From assembly GCA_905212635.1 (NCBI GenBank), contig CAJMFH010000022.1:1-41047 (forward strand): a stretch of DNA of 41,047 nucleotides. The letters run 5' to 3'. This stretch comes from an uncultured Lachnoclostridium sp. Lineage in GTDB: Bacteria; Bacillota; Clostridia; Lachnospirales; Lachnospiraceae. This document shows, piece after piece, positions 25,318 through 33,209 of this stretch (position 1 is its first letter; each line of letters begins with the position of its first letter). A program made the position numbers and the translations under genes. The notes below the pieces were generated by a model, which did no database searches, had not been told where the DNA came from, and saw only the letters and a list, made by a program, of their open reading frames with translations.

Positions 25318-26313
25318 ATGTATGGTCAATATGATAATATAAAGGTTTGCGGAATTGCTTCTGCTGCTCCCAAAAGGGTGGTGGACAATGAAATTATAGC
25401 TGAAAAGCTGGGAAAACGAAGAGCTAAAAAACAGGTTGAACTCACAGGAATCAAGCATAGACATCTTATGGATAAAGGACAGTCAGCAGCGGACCTTAGT
25501 TGTGTATGTGGCGAGAAATTATTGAACAAATTGGGATGGAACCGCGATGAGATCCGGGTTGTTGTAAATGTCACACAATCTCCGGATTTTCGTACGCCAT
25601 CGACTGCGATGCTGATCCAAAAGAGATTGCGGCTCGGGCAGGATTGTCTGGCTTTTGATGTGAATCTTGGCTGTACCGGTTATGTTAGCGGATTACAGAT
25701 CATTTCCGCCTTGCTTCAAAATACCGGTGGAAAGGGGCTGTTGTTTGTTGGGGATGGTCGTTATCAGGAAATTCCAGAAGTGCCGACGACGGATTCGCTG
25801 TTATTTGGTGATGGTTCAAGTGCAACTGCGCTTGAAATTGAAGAGGGAAATCCCTTGTTTTATGCACAGAAAACAGATGGTGAGCGGTATAAGCTCATTA
25901 GTGTGGGACTTGATGGTACATTGACGATGGAGGGCAATGAGGTATTACTGTTTTCGTTAAATGAAGTGTGCCAAAGCATCCGAGATATGAGACGGCATTA
26001 TTCCATTTCGGAAGACAGCATTGATTTTTATATTTTGCATCAGGCACAAAAACTGATTTTGGATGGAATTGCCAGAGAGTGTGAAATAGACTCAAACAAA
26101 GTTCTTCGATCGTATGAAGAGTATGGAAATACATCGACTGCTACATTGCCGTTTACAATTTGTAATAATGTGGATGAGATAAAAAAGAAAGAAAGAGTTC
26201 GTTTTTATATGTGTGGATATGGTGTTGGTCTTGCCTGGTCGAGTGTTGTTTTAGATATGGATACCAAGCATATTTATCCGATTGAAGAAACAGATTTTTT
26301 CTATGAAGATTGA
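25318..26313 (+). CDS. KASIII-like synthase 2
   Basis: A 331-residue FabH-like protein, collinear with the KASIII half of the fusion at 22371 (GIASAAPKR, GKRRAKKQVELTGIKHRH). The triad is complete: Cys119 (VNLGCTGY), His241 (LHQAQKL) and Asn271 (EYGNTST). Its codons look richer in G and C than those of its immediate neighbours. AAGGAGA (25303-25309) precedes the ATG. The gene is flanked by short SDR-like fragments on both sides, which suggests it lost a fused or adjacent SDR, or arrived by recombination. It probably works with the carrier protein at 26415. The acyl substrate is unknown. Confidence 0.87.
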   Translation: MYGQYDNIKVCGIASAAPKRVVDNEIIAEKLGKRRAKKQVELTGIKHRHLMDKGQSAADLSCVCGEKLLNKLGWNRDEIRVVVNVTQSPDFRTPSTAMLIQKRLRLGQDCLAFDVNLGCTGYVSGLQIISALLQNTGGKGLLFVGDGRYQEIPEVPTTDSLLFGDGSSATALEIEEGNPLFYAQKTDGERYKLISVGLDGTLTMEGNEVLLFSLNEVCQSIRDMRRHYSISEDSIDFYILHQAQKLILDGIARECEIDSNKVLRSYEEYGNTSTATLPFTICNNVDEIKKKERVRFYMCGYGVGLAWSSVVLDMDTKHIYPIEETDFFYED

Positions 26314-26401
26314 TTACTTGGCAGAATTTTTGCTGTCTGACAAAGCAAAGCACATTACTGGGGCTGCTATTCCGGTATCATCGGGCGTAAAAAATAAATA
26401 A
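26303..26401 (+). pseudogene. SDR C-terminal remnant
   Basis: A 32-codon frame that overlaps the end of KASIII-2 by 11 bases and reads DYLAEFLLSDKAKHITGAA, then IPVSSGV. This is the C-terminal signature of SDR enzymes; compare EYLLSDYAKYMTGE and AYLLSDASKFITGR in the complete SDRs of this operon. Nothing corresponding to the cofactor site or YxxxK is left upstream in any frame. It is best read as the tail of a deleted SDR. It may still be translated as a short peptide. Confidence 0.7.
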
Positions 26402-26414
26402 AGGAGAAAATGAA

Positions 26415-26636
26415 ATGACAAGAGAAGAGAAAATTGAAATTATTGCTGACATTTTAGAGGTTGAACCAGATGAAGTGCAGGAAGACATGGTTTTAGAAGA
26501 TTTTGAAACCTGGGATTCGGTTGCTGTGCTTTCTGTAATTGCAATGATGGATGAGAAATTTGGCAAATATCCACATGCCTCGGAAATCCGCTCTTATATT
26601 AAAGTGGGCGATTTAATGGAAAATATGGAGAAATAA
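26415..26636 (+). CDS. Acyl/peptidyl carrier protein 2
   Basis: A 73-residue carrier protein with the attachment Ser35 in ETWDSVAVLSVIAMM (DSV in place of DSL). The start TREEKIEIIADILEVEPDEV is a typical ACP first helix. It is a paralogue of the carrier at 24914, and it precedes an SDR by only two bases, so the unit carrier-SDR is tightly coupled. AAGGAGA (26401-26407) precedes the ATG. Confidence 0.9.
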   Translation: MTREEKIEIIADILEVEPDEVQEDMVLEDFETWDSVAVLSVIAMMDEKFGKYPHASEIRSYIKVGDLMENMEK

Positions 26637-26638
26637 GC

Positions 26639-27382
26639 ATGATAAACCCAATGGAGCTAACCGGCAAAAGAATTATGGTAACAGGTGCTTCTTCCGGAAT
26701 CGGGCGAGAAACCGCGATATTGCTCAGTCATCTTGGTGCACAGGTGGTTTTACTTGGCAGGGATGAGCAAAGACTGGCTGAAACGCAGGAAAAATTGAGC
26801 GGAGAAGGACATGGTGTTATCTCTTTAGAATTGAGAGAGTTTGACAAGTATGCGGATGTTTTTAAGCAAATAAGAAAAACAGGAAAAAAATTAGATGGTT
26901 TTGTTCACTGTGCAGGGATTGCTAAAGTGATACCATTAAAAGTAGTGTCGGCAAATTTGATTCAGGATATGTTTGCCGTCAATTATGTTTCGTTTATGGA
27001 GCTGATGAAACACTTTGCAAAAAAAACAAATTCTGATGGCGGAAGTGTGGTATGTTTATCTGCTATTAATGCGCATTATCCTCAAAAATGTATGAGTGTT
27101 TATGCAGCAACGAAGGGTGCTCTTGAGATGGCGGTTTCTTCTCTGGCGGTTGAATTGTTTGATAAGAAAATCCGTGTGAATGCAGTAGTTCCGGGACCAA
27201 TTGCGACGCCGATGGCTGCCTCTTTTTCGGAAGTAAGTGGAGAAGAAAGTAATGTTGTTGGGCGGCAGTTGATGGCACTTGGAGAACCGGCAGATATTGC
27301 GAATATGGCTGCTTATTTATTGAGTGATGCATCCAAATTTATCACTGGCAGAAAATTTTATGTGGATGGAGGAAGATTGTAA
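26639..27382 (+). CDS. Short-chain dehydrogenase/reductase 2 (FabG-like)
   Basis: A 247-residue classical SDR with TGASSGIG (15-22), HCAG (90-93), a catalytic Ser near 141, YAATK (Tyr155, Lys159), RVNAVVPGP and AYLLSDASKFITGRKFYVDGG at the end. All key residues are present, so it should be an active NAD(P)-dependent reductase. Squeezed between a carrier protein and an AAC(3)-like acyltransferase, it most likely reduces a keto group on a carrier-bound chain; an amino-sugar ketone is the alternative. Its C-terminus is the best template for recognising the SDR fragment at 26303-26401. Confidence 0.88.
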   Translation: MINPMELTGKRIMVTGASSGIGRETAILLSHLGAQVVLLGRDEQRLAETQEKLSGEGHGVISLELREFDKYADVFKQIRKTGKKLDGFVHCAGIAKVIPLKVVSANLIQDMFAVNYVSFMELMKHFAKKTNSDGGSVVCLSAINAHYPQKCMSVYAATKGALEMAVSSLAVELFDKKIRVNAVVPGPIATPMAASFSEVSGEESNVVGRQLMALGEPADIANMAAYLLSDASKFITGRKFYVDGGRL

Positions 27383-28243
27383 GTGAAACGAGAGGAAAAT
27401 CTTAAATTATTTCAAGACAGAGAGAAAAACTGGATTACTTATGGTGACTTAGTTCGCGCAATGAAAGCGGTAAAAGCTGACGACTGCGATGTTCTTCTTA
27501 TCCATACGGATTTATCTTTTGGACTGCCGACAAGAGAATTAAAACGAAAAGAACTTGTAGAAGTTTTATATGATGCTATTTGTGAATTGGGAGTAAAAAC
27601 GTTAGTCTTTCCTACTTTTACGTTTAGTTATGGAAATCATGAGGATTTTGATATAAAAAACACAAAATGCAAAATGGGAATGCTGAATGAGTATGTGAGA
27701 AAACTTCCCGAATCGGTGCGCTCGGAAGACCCTTTGATGTCCGTTTGTATTGTAGGAGAAAACAAAGAACTTGCGAAAGTGAGTGGAAATAAATCACTTG
27801 GCGGGGGAAGTTTTTTTGACCGTTTCCATCATACGAAAAATACAAGAATTATGTTTTTTGGTTCGCAGCTGCCACAGTGTCATACGCAGATGCACTATGT
27901 AGAAGAAAAATTAAGAGTGCCATATCGATATGATATGGAATTTGAAGGAAATATTATTGATGAGAATGGAGTTTCCAGACCGGACAAGCGCATTTTATAT
28001 GTAAAATACAGAGATGTCCTGCCAGCTGTGCCGCCTTCCTTTGAGCAGGAATTAATTGATGAAGGATTGTTCCTGAAACAGAAAGTTGGCGATTCATTCA
28101 TTGCGTGCTTTACAGAACAGGTAGCGTATGACAAAGAGGTTGAGTGGCTTACGAAAGATGTGAATTGTTTTCTGGCAGAGCCGTATGATACAAAACCACT
28201 TGTTAAAGAGTATTCCTATGGGAATGTAACAACCGTGCAGTAA
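27383..28243 (+). CDS. AAC(3)-family N-acyltransferase
   Basis: A 286-residue protein of the aminoglycoside 3-N-acetyltransferase-like fold (Antibiotic_NAT). Recognisable parts are VLLIHTDLSFG, the KTLVFPTFTFSYG strand, SVRSEDPLMSVCIVG (family pattern R-S-x-P-x-x-S), GSFFDRFHHTKNTRIMFFG and a His-containing CHTQMHYVEEKLRVPYRY. These enzymes acylate an amino group from a CoA thioester. Here, inside an acyl-carrier operon, it probably moves the finished acyl group to an amino sugar or similar amine rather than inactivating a drug. Start is GTG at 27383, directly after the SDR stop, with GGAGGA 10 bases before it. Confidence 0.8.
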   Translation: MKREENLKLFQDREKNWITYGDLVRAMKAVKADDCDVLLIHTDLSFGLPTRELKRKELVEVLYDAICELGVKTLVFPTFTFSYGNHEDFDIKNTKCKMGMLNEYVRKLPESVRSEDPLMSVCIVGENKELAKVSGNKSLGGGSFFDRFHHTKNTRIMFFGSQLPQCHTQMHYVEEKLRVPYRYDMEFEGNIIDENGVSRPDKRILYVKYRDVLPAVPPSFEQELIDEGLFLKQKVGDSFIACFTEQVAYDKEVEWLTKDVNCFLAEPYDTKPLVKEYSYGNVTTVQ

Positions 28244-28263
28244 AAATACAGGGAGGTATAGTT

Positions 28264-29784
28264 ATGTACAAATCGGTATTAGATTATTTTGAGGAAACGG
28301 TACAGCGAGTTCCTGAAAAAATGGCAGTCCGTCATAAAGGGGAAGCATGTACCTTTGCTGAATTACAGGAAAAAGCAAAAAAACTTGGCAGTTATATCGT
28401 TGAGTTAACCGGTTCTGCAAAAAATCGTCCGATAGTTGTTTTGCTTTCGAAGTCTATCGAGGCAGTTATTTCTGATTTGGGCATATCATACAGCTGTAAT
28501 ATTTTTAATAATTTAGATATTAAAACACCGGTTCACCGCTTGGAGAATATTATTAAGCTGTTAGAGCCGGTTATGGTAATTACAAACGATGCCTACAAAG
28601 ATATTATGGATTGGAAAAAATATGGTGTTACTTTGTTGAATCTTGATTCCTTGGATGAAATTAAAATGAATGTGAATACGGAGGAATTACAGAAGAGACG
28701 AAATGAATTAGTGGACACGGACCCATTCTGTATTATTAATACATCGGGATCGACGGGGACACCAAAAGGGGTTGTATTAAATTATCGAAGTTTTTTTGAT
28801 TTTGTCCGTTGGGCGGATGAAACTTTTTCCTTTGATGGTGAGGAAATTATTGGTGCGCTATCGCCGATTGTTTTTGATATTTATGATTTTGAATTGTGTC
28901 TTATGATGTTCAAAGGAGCGACTATTGTTTTGCTGGATAGTTCGCTTGGGGTATTTCCGGCAAGGCTGTTAGAGGAATTACAGGATAAAGATGTGAACTT
29001 TATCTTCTGGGTGCCAACAATTATGGTAAATATTGCCAATATGGATCTACTGGCAAAACTTCCTCTTCCTAAATTAAAAACGGTTTGGTTTGCTGGTGAG
29101 GTGTTTCCAACAAAGCAGTTTAATTACTGGAAAAAAATGGTTCCTCACGCGGTGTTTGCAAATTTGTATGGCCCGATAGAAATTACATTGGATTGTATTT
29201 ATTATATTGTGGACAAAGAATATGCAGATGATGAACCACTGCCAATTGGTATGCCTTGCAACAATACAGATATTTTATTGTTAAATGAGGAGGACAATTT
29301 ATGTGGGATTTCTGAAGAAGGTGAGATTTGTGTCCGGGGAACATCTCTTGCGATGGGATATTATAATAATCCGGAGAAGACAAATGCGGTATTCGTTCAG
29401 AATCCATTGAATCATTCTTATCCGGAATTGATCTATCGGACTGGTGATATCGCCAGTTTGGAAGACGATGGATTGATTCATTTTAAAGGAAGAAAAGACA
29501 GCCTGATTAAACATCAGGGATATCGGATTGAGCTGGGTGAAATTGAGCATGAGATCGTAAATAATTTAAAACTAGTGCCAAATTGTTGCGTGGTATACGA
29601 TAAAGAACATAAAAAAATTGTTTTGTTTTATGAAAACAATGGAATTTCAGAGAAAGAAATTCGAAAAGCATTAGGAGGTTCTTTTCCTAGATATATGATC
29701 CCAACGGAGTATCATGAGATGGAAGAACTTCCGAGAAACACAAATGGCAAGATTGATCGGCTTAAGTTGTCGATGATGATATAA
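28264..29784 (+). CDS. Stand-alone adenylation (A-domain/DltA-like) ligase
   Basis: A 506-residue AMP-forming enzyme. Core motifs are INTSGSTGTPKGVVL (P-loop), VFDIYDFEL (with the Asp that commonly holds an amino-acid amine), NLYGPIEIT, YRTGD, GRKDSLIKHQGYRIELGEIE and a final PRNTNGKIDR with the catalytic lysine. It is the length of DltA-type stand-alone enzymes, without condensation or carrier domains. The conserved Asp suggests an amino acid substrate, although no specificity can be called by eye. The carrier at 29803 is its natural partner, 18 bases downstream. The product would be an aminoacyl or acyl group on that carrier. GGGAGG (28250-28255) precedes the ATG. Confidence 0.88.
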   Translation: MYKSVLDYFEETVQRVPEKMAVRHKGEACTFAELQEKAKKLGSYIVELTGSAKNRPIVVLLSKSIEAVISDLGISYSCNIFNNLDIKTPVHRLENIIKLLEPVMVITNDAYKDIMDWKKYGVTLLNLDSLDEIKMNVNTEELQKRRNELVDTDPFCIINTSGSTGTPKGVVLNYRSFFDFVRWADETFSFDGEEIIGALSPIVFDIYDFELCLMMFKGATIVLLDSSLGVFPARLLEELQDKDVNFIFWVPTIMVNIANMDLLAKLPLPKLKTVWFAGEVFPTKQFNYWKKMVPHAVFANLYGPIEITLDCIYYIVDKEYADDEPLPIGMPCNNTDILLLNEEDNLCGISEEGEICVRGTSLAMGYYNNPEKTNAVFVQNPLNHSYPELIYRTGDIASLEDDGLIHFKGRKDSLIKHQGYRIELGEIEHEIVNNLKLVPNCCVVYDKEHKKIVLFYENNGISEKEIRKALGGSFPRYMIPTEYHEMEELPRNTNGKIDRLKLSMMI

Positions 29785-29802
29785 AATAAAGGAGCGAGAA
29801 AA

Positions 29803-30033
29803 ATGGAAACGATTAAAAAAATTTTAGCAGAGATTCGGCCAGAATTTGATTTTGAAAGCAGTACAGATTTTATTGAGGATGGTTATTTGGATTCTTTTGA
29901 TTTGGTTACTTTGGTGGCTGAACTGGATGAGACATTTGGAATTTCCATTGACGGACTGGATATTATTCCCGAAAATTTTATGTCTGTTGAAACAATTGCT
30001 GACGTTGTTAAGAAAAATGGAGGCTCATTATGA
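29803..30033 (+). CDS. Carrier protein 3 (DltC/PCP-like)
   Basis: A 76-residue carrier protein. The attachment residue is Ser31 in DGYLDSFDLVTLVAEL. The pattern GYLDSFDLV resembles stand-alone carriers paired with A-domains, and differs from the other two carriers here, which have WDSL/WDSV. It follows the adenylation gene and overlaps the third KASIII by four bases (ATGA, 30030-30033), so ligase, carrier and synthase are coupled. It should present an activated amino or organic acid to the synthase. Confidence 0.9.
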   Translation: METIKKILAEIRPEFDFESSTDFIEDGYLDSFDLVTLVAELDETFGISIDGLDIIPENFMSVETIADVVKKNGGSL

Positions 30034-31094
30034 TTACAACATTTAAGGGAAAAAGAATTAGCGGAATGCTTACTGTAATGCCTGAAAATGAATATGATTA
30101 TGATGAAGAAACAAAAGAAATTGCTACTTTACAGACCAGAAGACTGAAAAAAATTATGGGGTTTGGTAAGAGAAGAGCGGCAAAGGAGACGTCAACGAGT
30201 TCGGATTTTTGTGTATATGGCTTAAATTATATGTTTGAACATGACATGATTAAGCGGGAAGAAATTGGTGCGATTGTTGTAACCGGATTGACACCGGATT
30301 ATTTTATCCCACATATCAGTAATATTATCCATGGCGAATGTAAACTGCCTCAGGATGTGATCTGTATGGATATTCCGCAGGGATGTGTGGGATTTGTGTT
30401 AGGTTCTTTACAGGCACTTATGCTGCTTGATGTGGTTGGAAATAAAAAGGTAGTCGTTTTTAATACCGATGTTTTGTGCAGAAAAAAAAGGGAAACACCG
30501 CTTTCTTCCCCAAGTTTTTTGGGCGATGCCACAGCAATTACAGTCTTTGAAAAGGATGAAAATGCTTCGGATATCTATATGAATTTATATAATGATGGAA
30601 CAGAAAGAGATGCGTTAATTATGCATGCGGGCGGCTACAAAATGCCACATAGCGAGGAGACAAAAAAACTTGTTGATATTGGCGATGGCACGATGAAAAG
30701 TTATGAGGATTTATGGATGGATGGTTCAAAAGTCTTTAATTTTGTTCAAAAAGAAGTGCCGCCGTTGATTGAAGAAATTTTGAAGTATTCAGGAAAGTCT
30801 AAGGATGAAATTGAGTGGTATTTGTTTCATCAGCCAAATAAGTTTATGCTGCAAAAACTGGCAGACAAATTGAAGATTCCGTGGGAGAAAGTTCCGATGA
30901 ATGTTGTTGAGAATTTTGGAAATTCCAGCGGTTCGACCATACCGGTTAATATTACATATAATTTAAAGGATAAGTTAAAAGACCATTCCTATACTTGCTG
31001 TCTATCCAGTTTTGGTGCAGGATTATCCTGGGGTTCAATGATTATGGAACTGGGAAATTTTGATTTTTGTGAAATGCTGATATCAGAGTATTGA
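30030..31094 (+). CDS. KASIII-like synthase 3 (divergent)
   Basis: A 354-residue FabH-like protein, more distant from the other two. The triad is present: Cys119 (IPQGCVGF), His267 (LFHQPNKF) and Asn298 (NFGNSSGST). The TTL-type substrate loop differs, and there is an insertion around residues 185-230. It is translationally coupled to the carrier at 29803, so it may condense or transfer the group loaded by the adenylation enzyme, rather than an acetyl or malonyl unit. If the loaded group is an amino acid, the product would be an aminoacyl ketide or an ester/amide; this is speculation. It closes the carrier-protein part of the operon. Confidence 0.85.
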   Translation: MITTFKGKRISGMLTVMPENEYDYDEETKEIATLQTRRLKKIMGFGKRRAAKETSTSSDFCVYGLNYMFEHDMIKREEIGAIVVTGLTPDYFIPHISNIIHGECKLPQDVICMDIPQGCVGFVLGSLQALMLLDVVGNKKVVVFNTDVLCRKKRETPLSSPSFLGDATAITVFEKDENASDIYMNLYNDGTERDALIMHAGGYKMPHSEETKKLVDIGDGTMKSYEDLWMDGSKVFNFVQKEVPPLIEEILKYSGKSKDEIEWYLFHQPNKFMLQKLADKLKIPWEKVPMNVVENFGNSSGSTIPVNITYNLKDKLKDHSYTCCLSSFGAGLSWGSMIMELGNFDFCEMLISEY

Positions 31095-31166
31095 GAGGAG
31101 CAGATTTTGAAAATTAGAGAGTGTGATAAACAATTTCTGATTTGAGGAAAATGAGGAGACATAGTT

Positions 31167-33197
31167 ATGATACGATTTGAAAAATTTTGTGAACATTATA
31201 ATAAAATCATTGTTTGGGGGGCAGGTACCACCTTTAAAAATAATTATAAGAGAAATTTTGAGGTTGCATATATTGTAGATGCGAACGCAGAATTATATGG
31301 AAAAGAAATACATGGGATTGAAATAAGAAATCCCAAAGCGATTCTGGATGAAGAGAGTTCGAAAACTGCAATTTTGATATGTTCGATTTTTGACATGGAA
31401 ATATATCAAAATGCCAGAAAAATGGGAATCCAGTGTGATATATACACACCTAACATGTTATTTCCAAATCCGTTAGTAGATGCGAACTATTATTCAGAAC
31501 CGGAATTTATTGAAGACAATTTTGGAGAAGTAAAGTATTCTGTTGAAAAGAATGTTCAGATTGTTATTGCTCTCATGAAAGCACATGGGGTTCGAAAAGT
31601 TGTTGCCAGTCCCGGGGGAACAAATTTCTGCTTTTTGTCCAGCATTCAAAGAGATCCCTATTTTGAGATTTATTCCTCTAGTGATGAACGTTCAGCGGCT
31701 TATATGGCATGTGGCTTGGCAGCGGAAAGTGGGGAAGTTGTTGCACTCAATTGTACAGGTGCCACGGCATCACGTAATTATATGCCTGGATTAACGGAGG
31801 CATACTATAGGAAATTGCCGGTTTTAGCAATAACATGTAGTCAGTATTCGGGTAGAATTGGGCATAATTGTCCGCAGGTAACAGATCGAACGTTATTGCC
31901 AAACGATGTTGCGCAATTGAGTGTTCAGGTACCGATGGTAACGACAAATCAAGAGCGATGGTCATGTGAAGCAACTGTAAATAAAGCCTTATTGGAATTG
32001 ACAAGGCATGGAGCAGGACCAGTACATATCAATTTGATAACGAGTTTTAGTATGGACTGTTCTATTAAAGCATTACCGGCAGTAAAAGTGATTCGCAGAA
32101 TAACAGACTTTGATAAGTTCCCGCCGATAAAAAAAGGAAAGATTGGAATTTTTGCAGGGGCACATAAAAAGTGGAGTCCTCAATTGCTTTCTGCTGTTGA
32201 TCATTTTTGCGAAAAATACAATGCGGTTGTATTGTGTGATCAAACCAGTAATTATCATGGAGAATATCGTGTATTGGCACCGCTTATTCTTACACAGCAG
32301 TTTACGGAGAGCTCAATGGAAGAATTTGATCTGCTTATACACATAGGAGATATAACAGGAGCCTACATGAGAATTCAGGCAAAACAAATGTGGAGAGTAA
32401 ATCCGGATGGGGAAGTAAGAGATACATTTGCCAGATTGCGTTACGTATTTGAAATGGAAGAAGAAAAGTTTTTCTTGCGTTACAGTGCGGTGGACATAGA
32501 ATCTGAAGAATTTGGTGTTTCAGTGAAACAGGTAAATGAGTGGAATGCTTTGTATAAAAAATTGTATTGTACTATCCCGGAATTACCATTTTCTAATATG
32601 TGGATTGCAAAAAATACAGCGGAATATATTCCAGATAATTCAATCGTATACTTGGGAATTCTGAATTCATTAAGAAGTTGGAATTTTTTCGAGCTGCCGG
32701 AAAATACTACTTGTTATGCTAATACGGGAGGGTTTGGAATTGAAGGGGGTATGTCCTCTTTATGTGGAGCATCATTGGCGGATCCTAACAAATTATGTTT
32801 TGGCATATTTGGGGATTTAGGCTTTTTTAGTGATATTAATGTATTGGGCAATCGTCATATTGGCAAAAATTTAAGAATTATGGTCGTTAATAATGGTGCC
32901 GGTGCAGAGTTTTATTCCAAATATAGCATGTGTATTCAGGTTTACGGGGAGGATTTAGGGCCGTATTGTGCTGCGGAAGGCCATTTTGGATCCAAATCAA
33001 CTAAGCTGATTAAGGATTTTGTAGAAAATTTAGGATTTGAATATATGAGTGCTGCAAGTAAAGAAGAGTATTTGATGAAAATGAAACATTTTACAGATCA
33101 AACGTCAAATGAGAAATCAATCTTATTTGAGGTCTTTACCGATTGTGAGTCAGAGGCGCTGGCAAGAGAAAAAATACAGACAATTAAGTTAATATAA
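31167..33197 (+). CDS. MenD-like ThDP-dependent enzyme with N-terminal Rossmann-like domain
   Basis: A 676-residue protein. Residues 1-100 are a small nucleotide-binding-like domain (NKIIVWGAGTTF, then AYIVDANAELYG and ARKMGIQCDIY) shared with the next protein. Residues about 125-676 are a ThDP enzyme: SDERSAAYMACGLAAE with the cofactor-activating Glu174, and GDLGFFSDINVLGN followed by MVVNNGAGAEF (the GD...NN ThDP/Mg site). The order resembles MenD and acetolactate-synthase-type enzymes. It probably decarboxylates a 2-keto acid and forms a C-C bond or an aldehyde. No menaquinone genes are near, so it is not taken as MenD. It is distinct from the phosphonopyruvate decarboxylase at 38325. GAGGAGA precedes the ATG. 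Confidence 0.82.
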   Translation: MIRFEKFCEHYNKIIVWGAGTTFKNNYKRNFEVAYIVDANAELYGKEIHGIEIRNPKAILDEESSKTAILICSIFDMEIYQNARKMGIQCDIYTPNMLFPNPLVDANYYSEPEFIEDNFGEVKYSVEKNVQIVIALMKAHGVRKVVASPGGTNFCFLSSIQRDPYFEIYSSSDERSAAYMACGLAAESGEVVALNCTGATASRNYMPGLTEAYYRKLPVLAITCSQYSGRIGHNCPQVTDRTLLPNDVAQLSVQVPMVTTNQERWSCEATVNKALLELTRHGAGPVHINLITSFSMDCSIKALPAVKVIRRITDFDKFPPIKKGKIGIFAGAHKKWSPQLLSAVDHFCEKYNAVVLCDQTSNYHGEYRVLAPLILTQQFTESSMEEFDLLIHIGDITGAYMRIQAKQMWRVNPDGEVRDTFARLRYVFEMEEEKFFLRYSAVDIESEEFGVSVKQVNEWNALYKKLYCTIPELPFSNMWIAKNTAEYIPDNSIVYLGILNSLRSWNFFELPENTTCYANTGGFGIEGGMSSLCGASLADPNKLCFGIFGDLGFFSDINVLGNRHIGKNLRIMVVNNGAGAEFYSKYSMCIQVYGEDLGPYCAAEGHFGSKSTKLIKDFVENLGFEYMSAASKEEYLMKMKHFTDQTSNEKSILFEVFTDCESEALAREKIQTIKLI

Positions 33198-33209
33198 TGG
33201 AGGAGAGAG

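Noticed and set aside
27383..28243. Aminoglycoside resistance gene
   Set aside because: The AAC(3) fold is recognised, but it is embedded between carrier, reductase and ligase genes, with no mobile element or resistance context.
22371..31094. Housekeeping fatty acid synthesis cluster
   Set aside because: No fabD, fabF, fabZ or enoyl reductase; the synthases are three divergent KASIII copies beside an A-domain and glycan genes.
31167..33197. MenD of menaquinone synthesis
   Set aside because: No other men genes nearby, an extra N-terminal domain shared with the next protein, and surface-glycan context.
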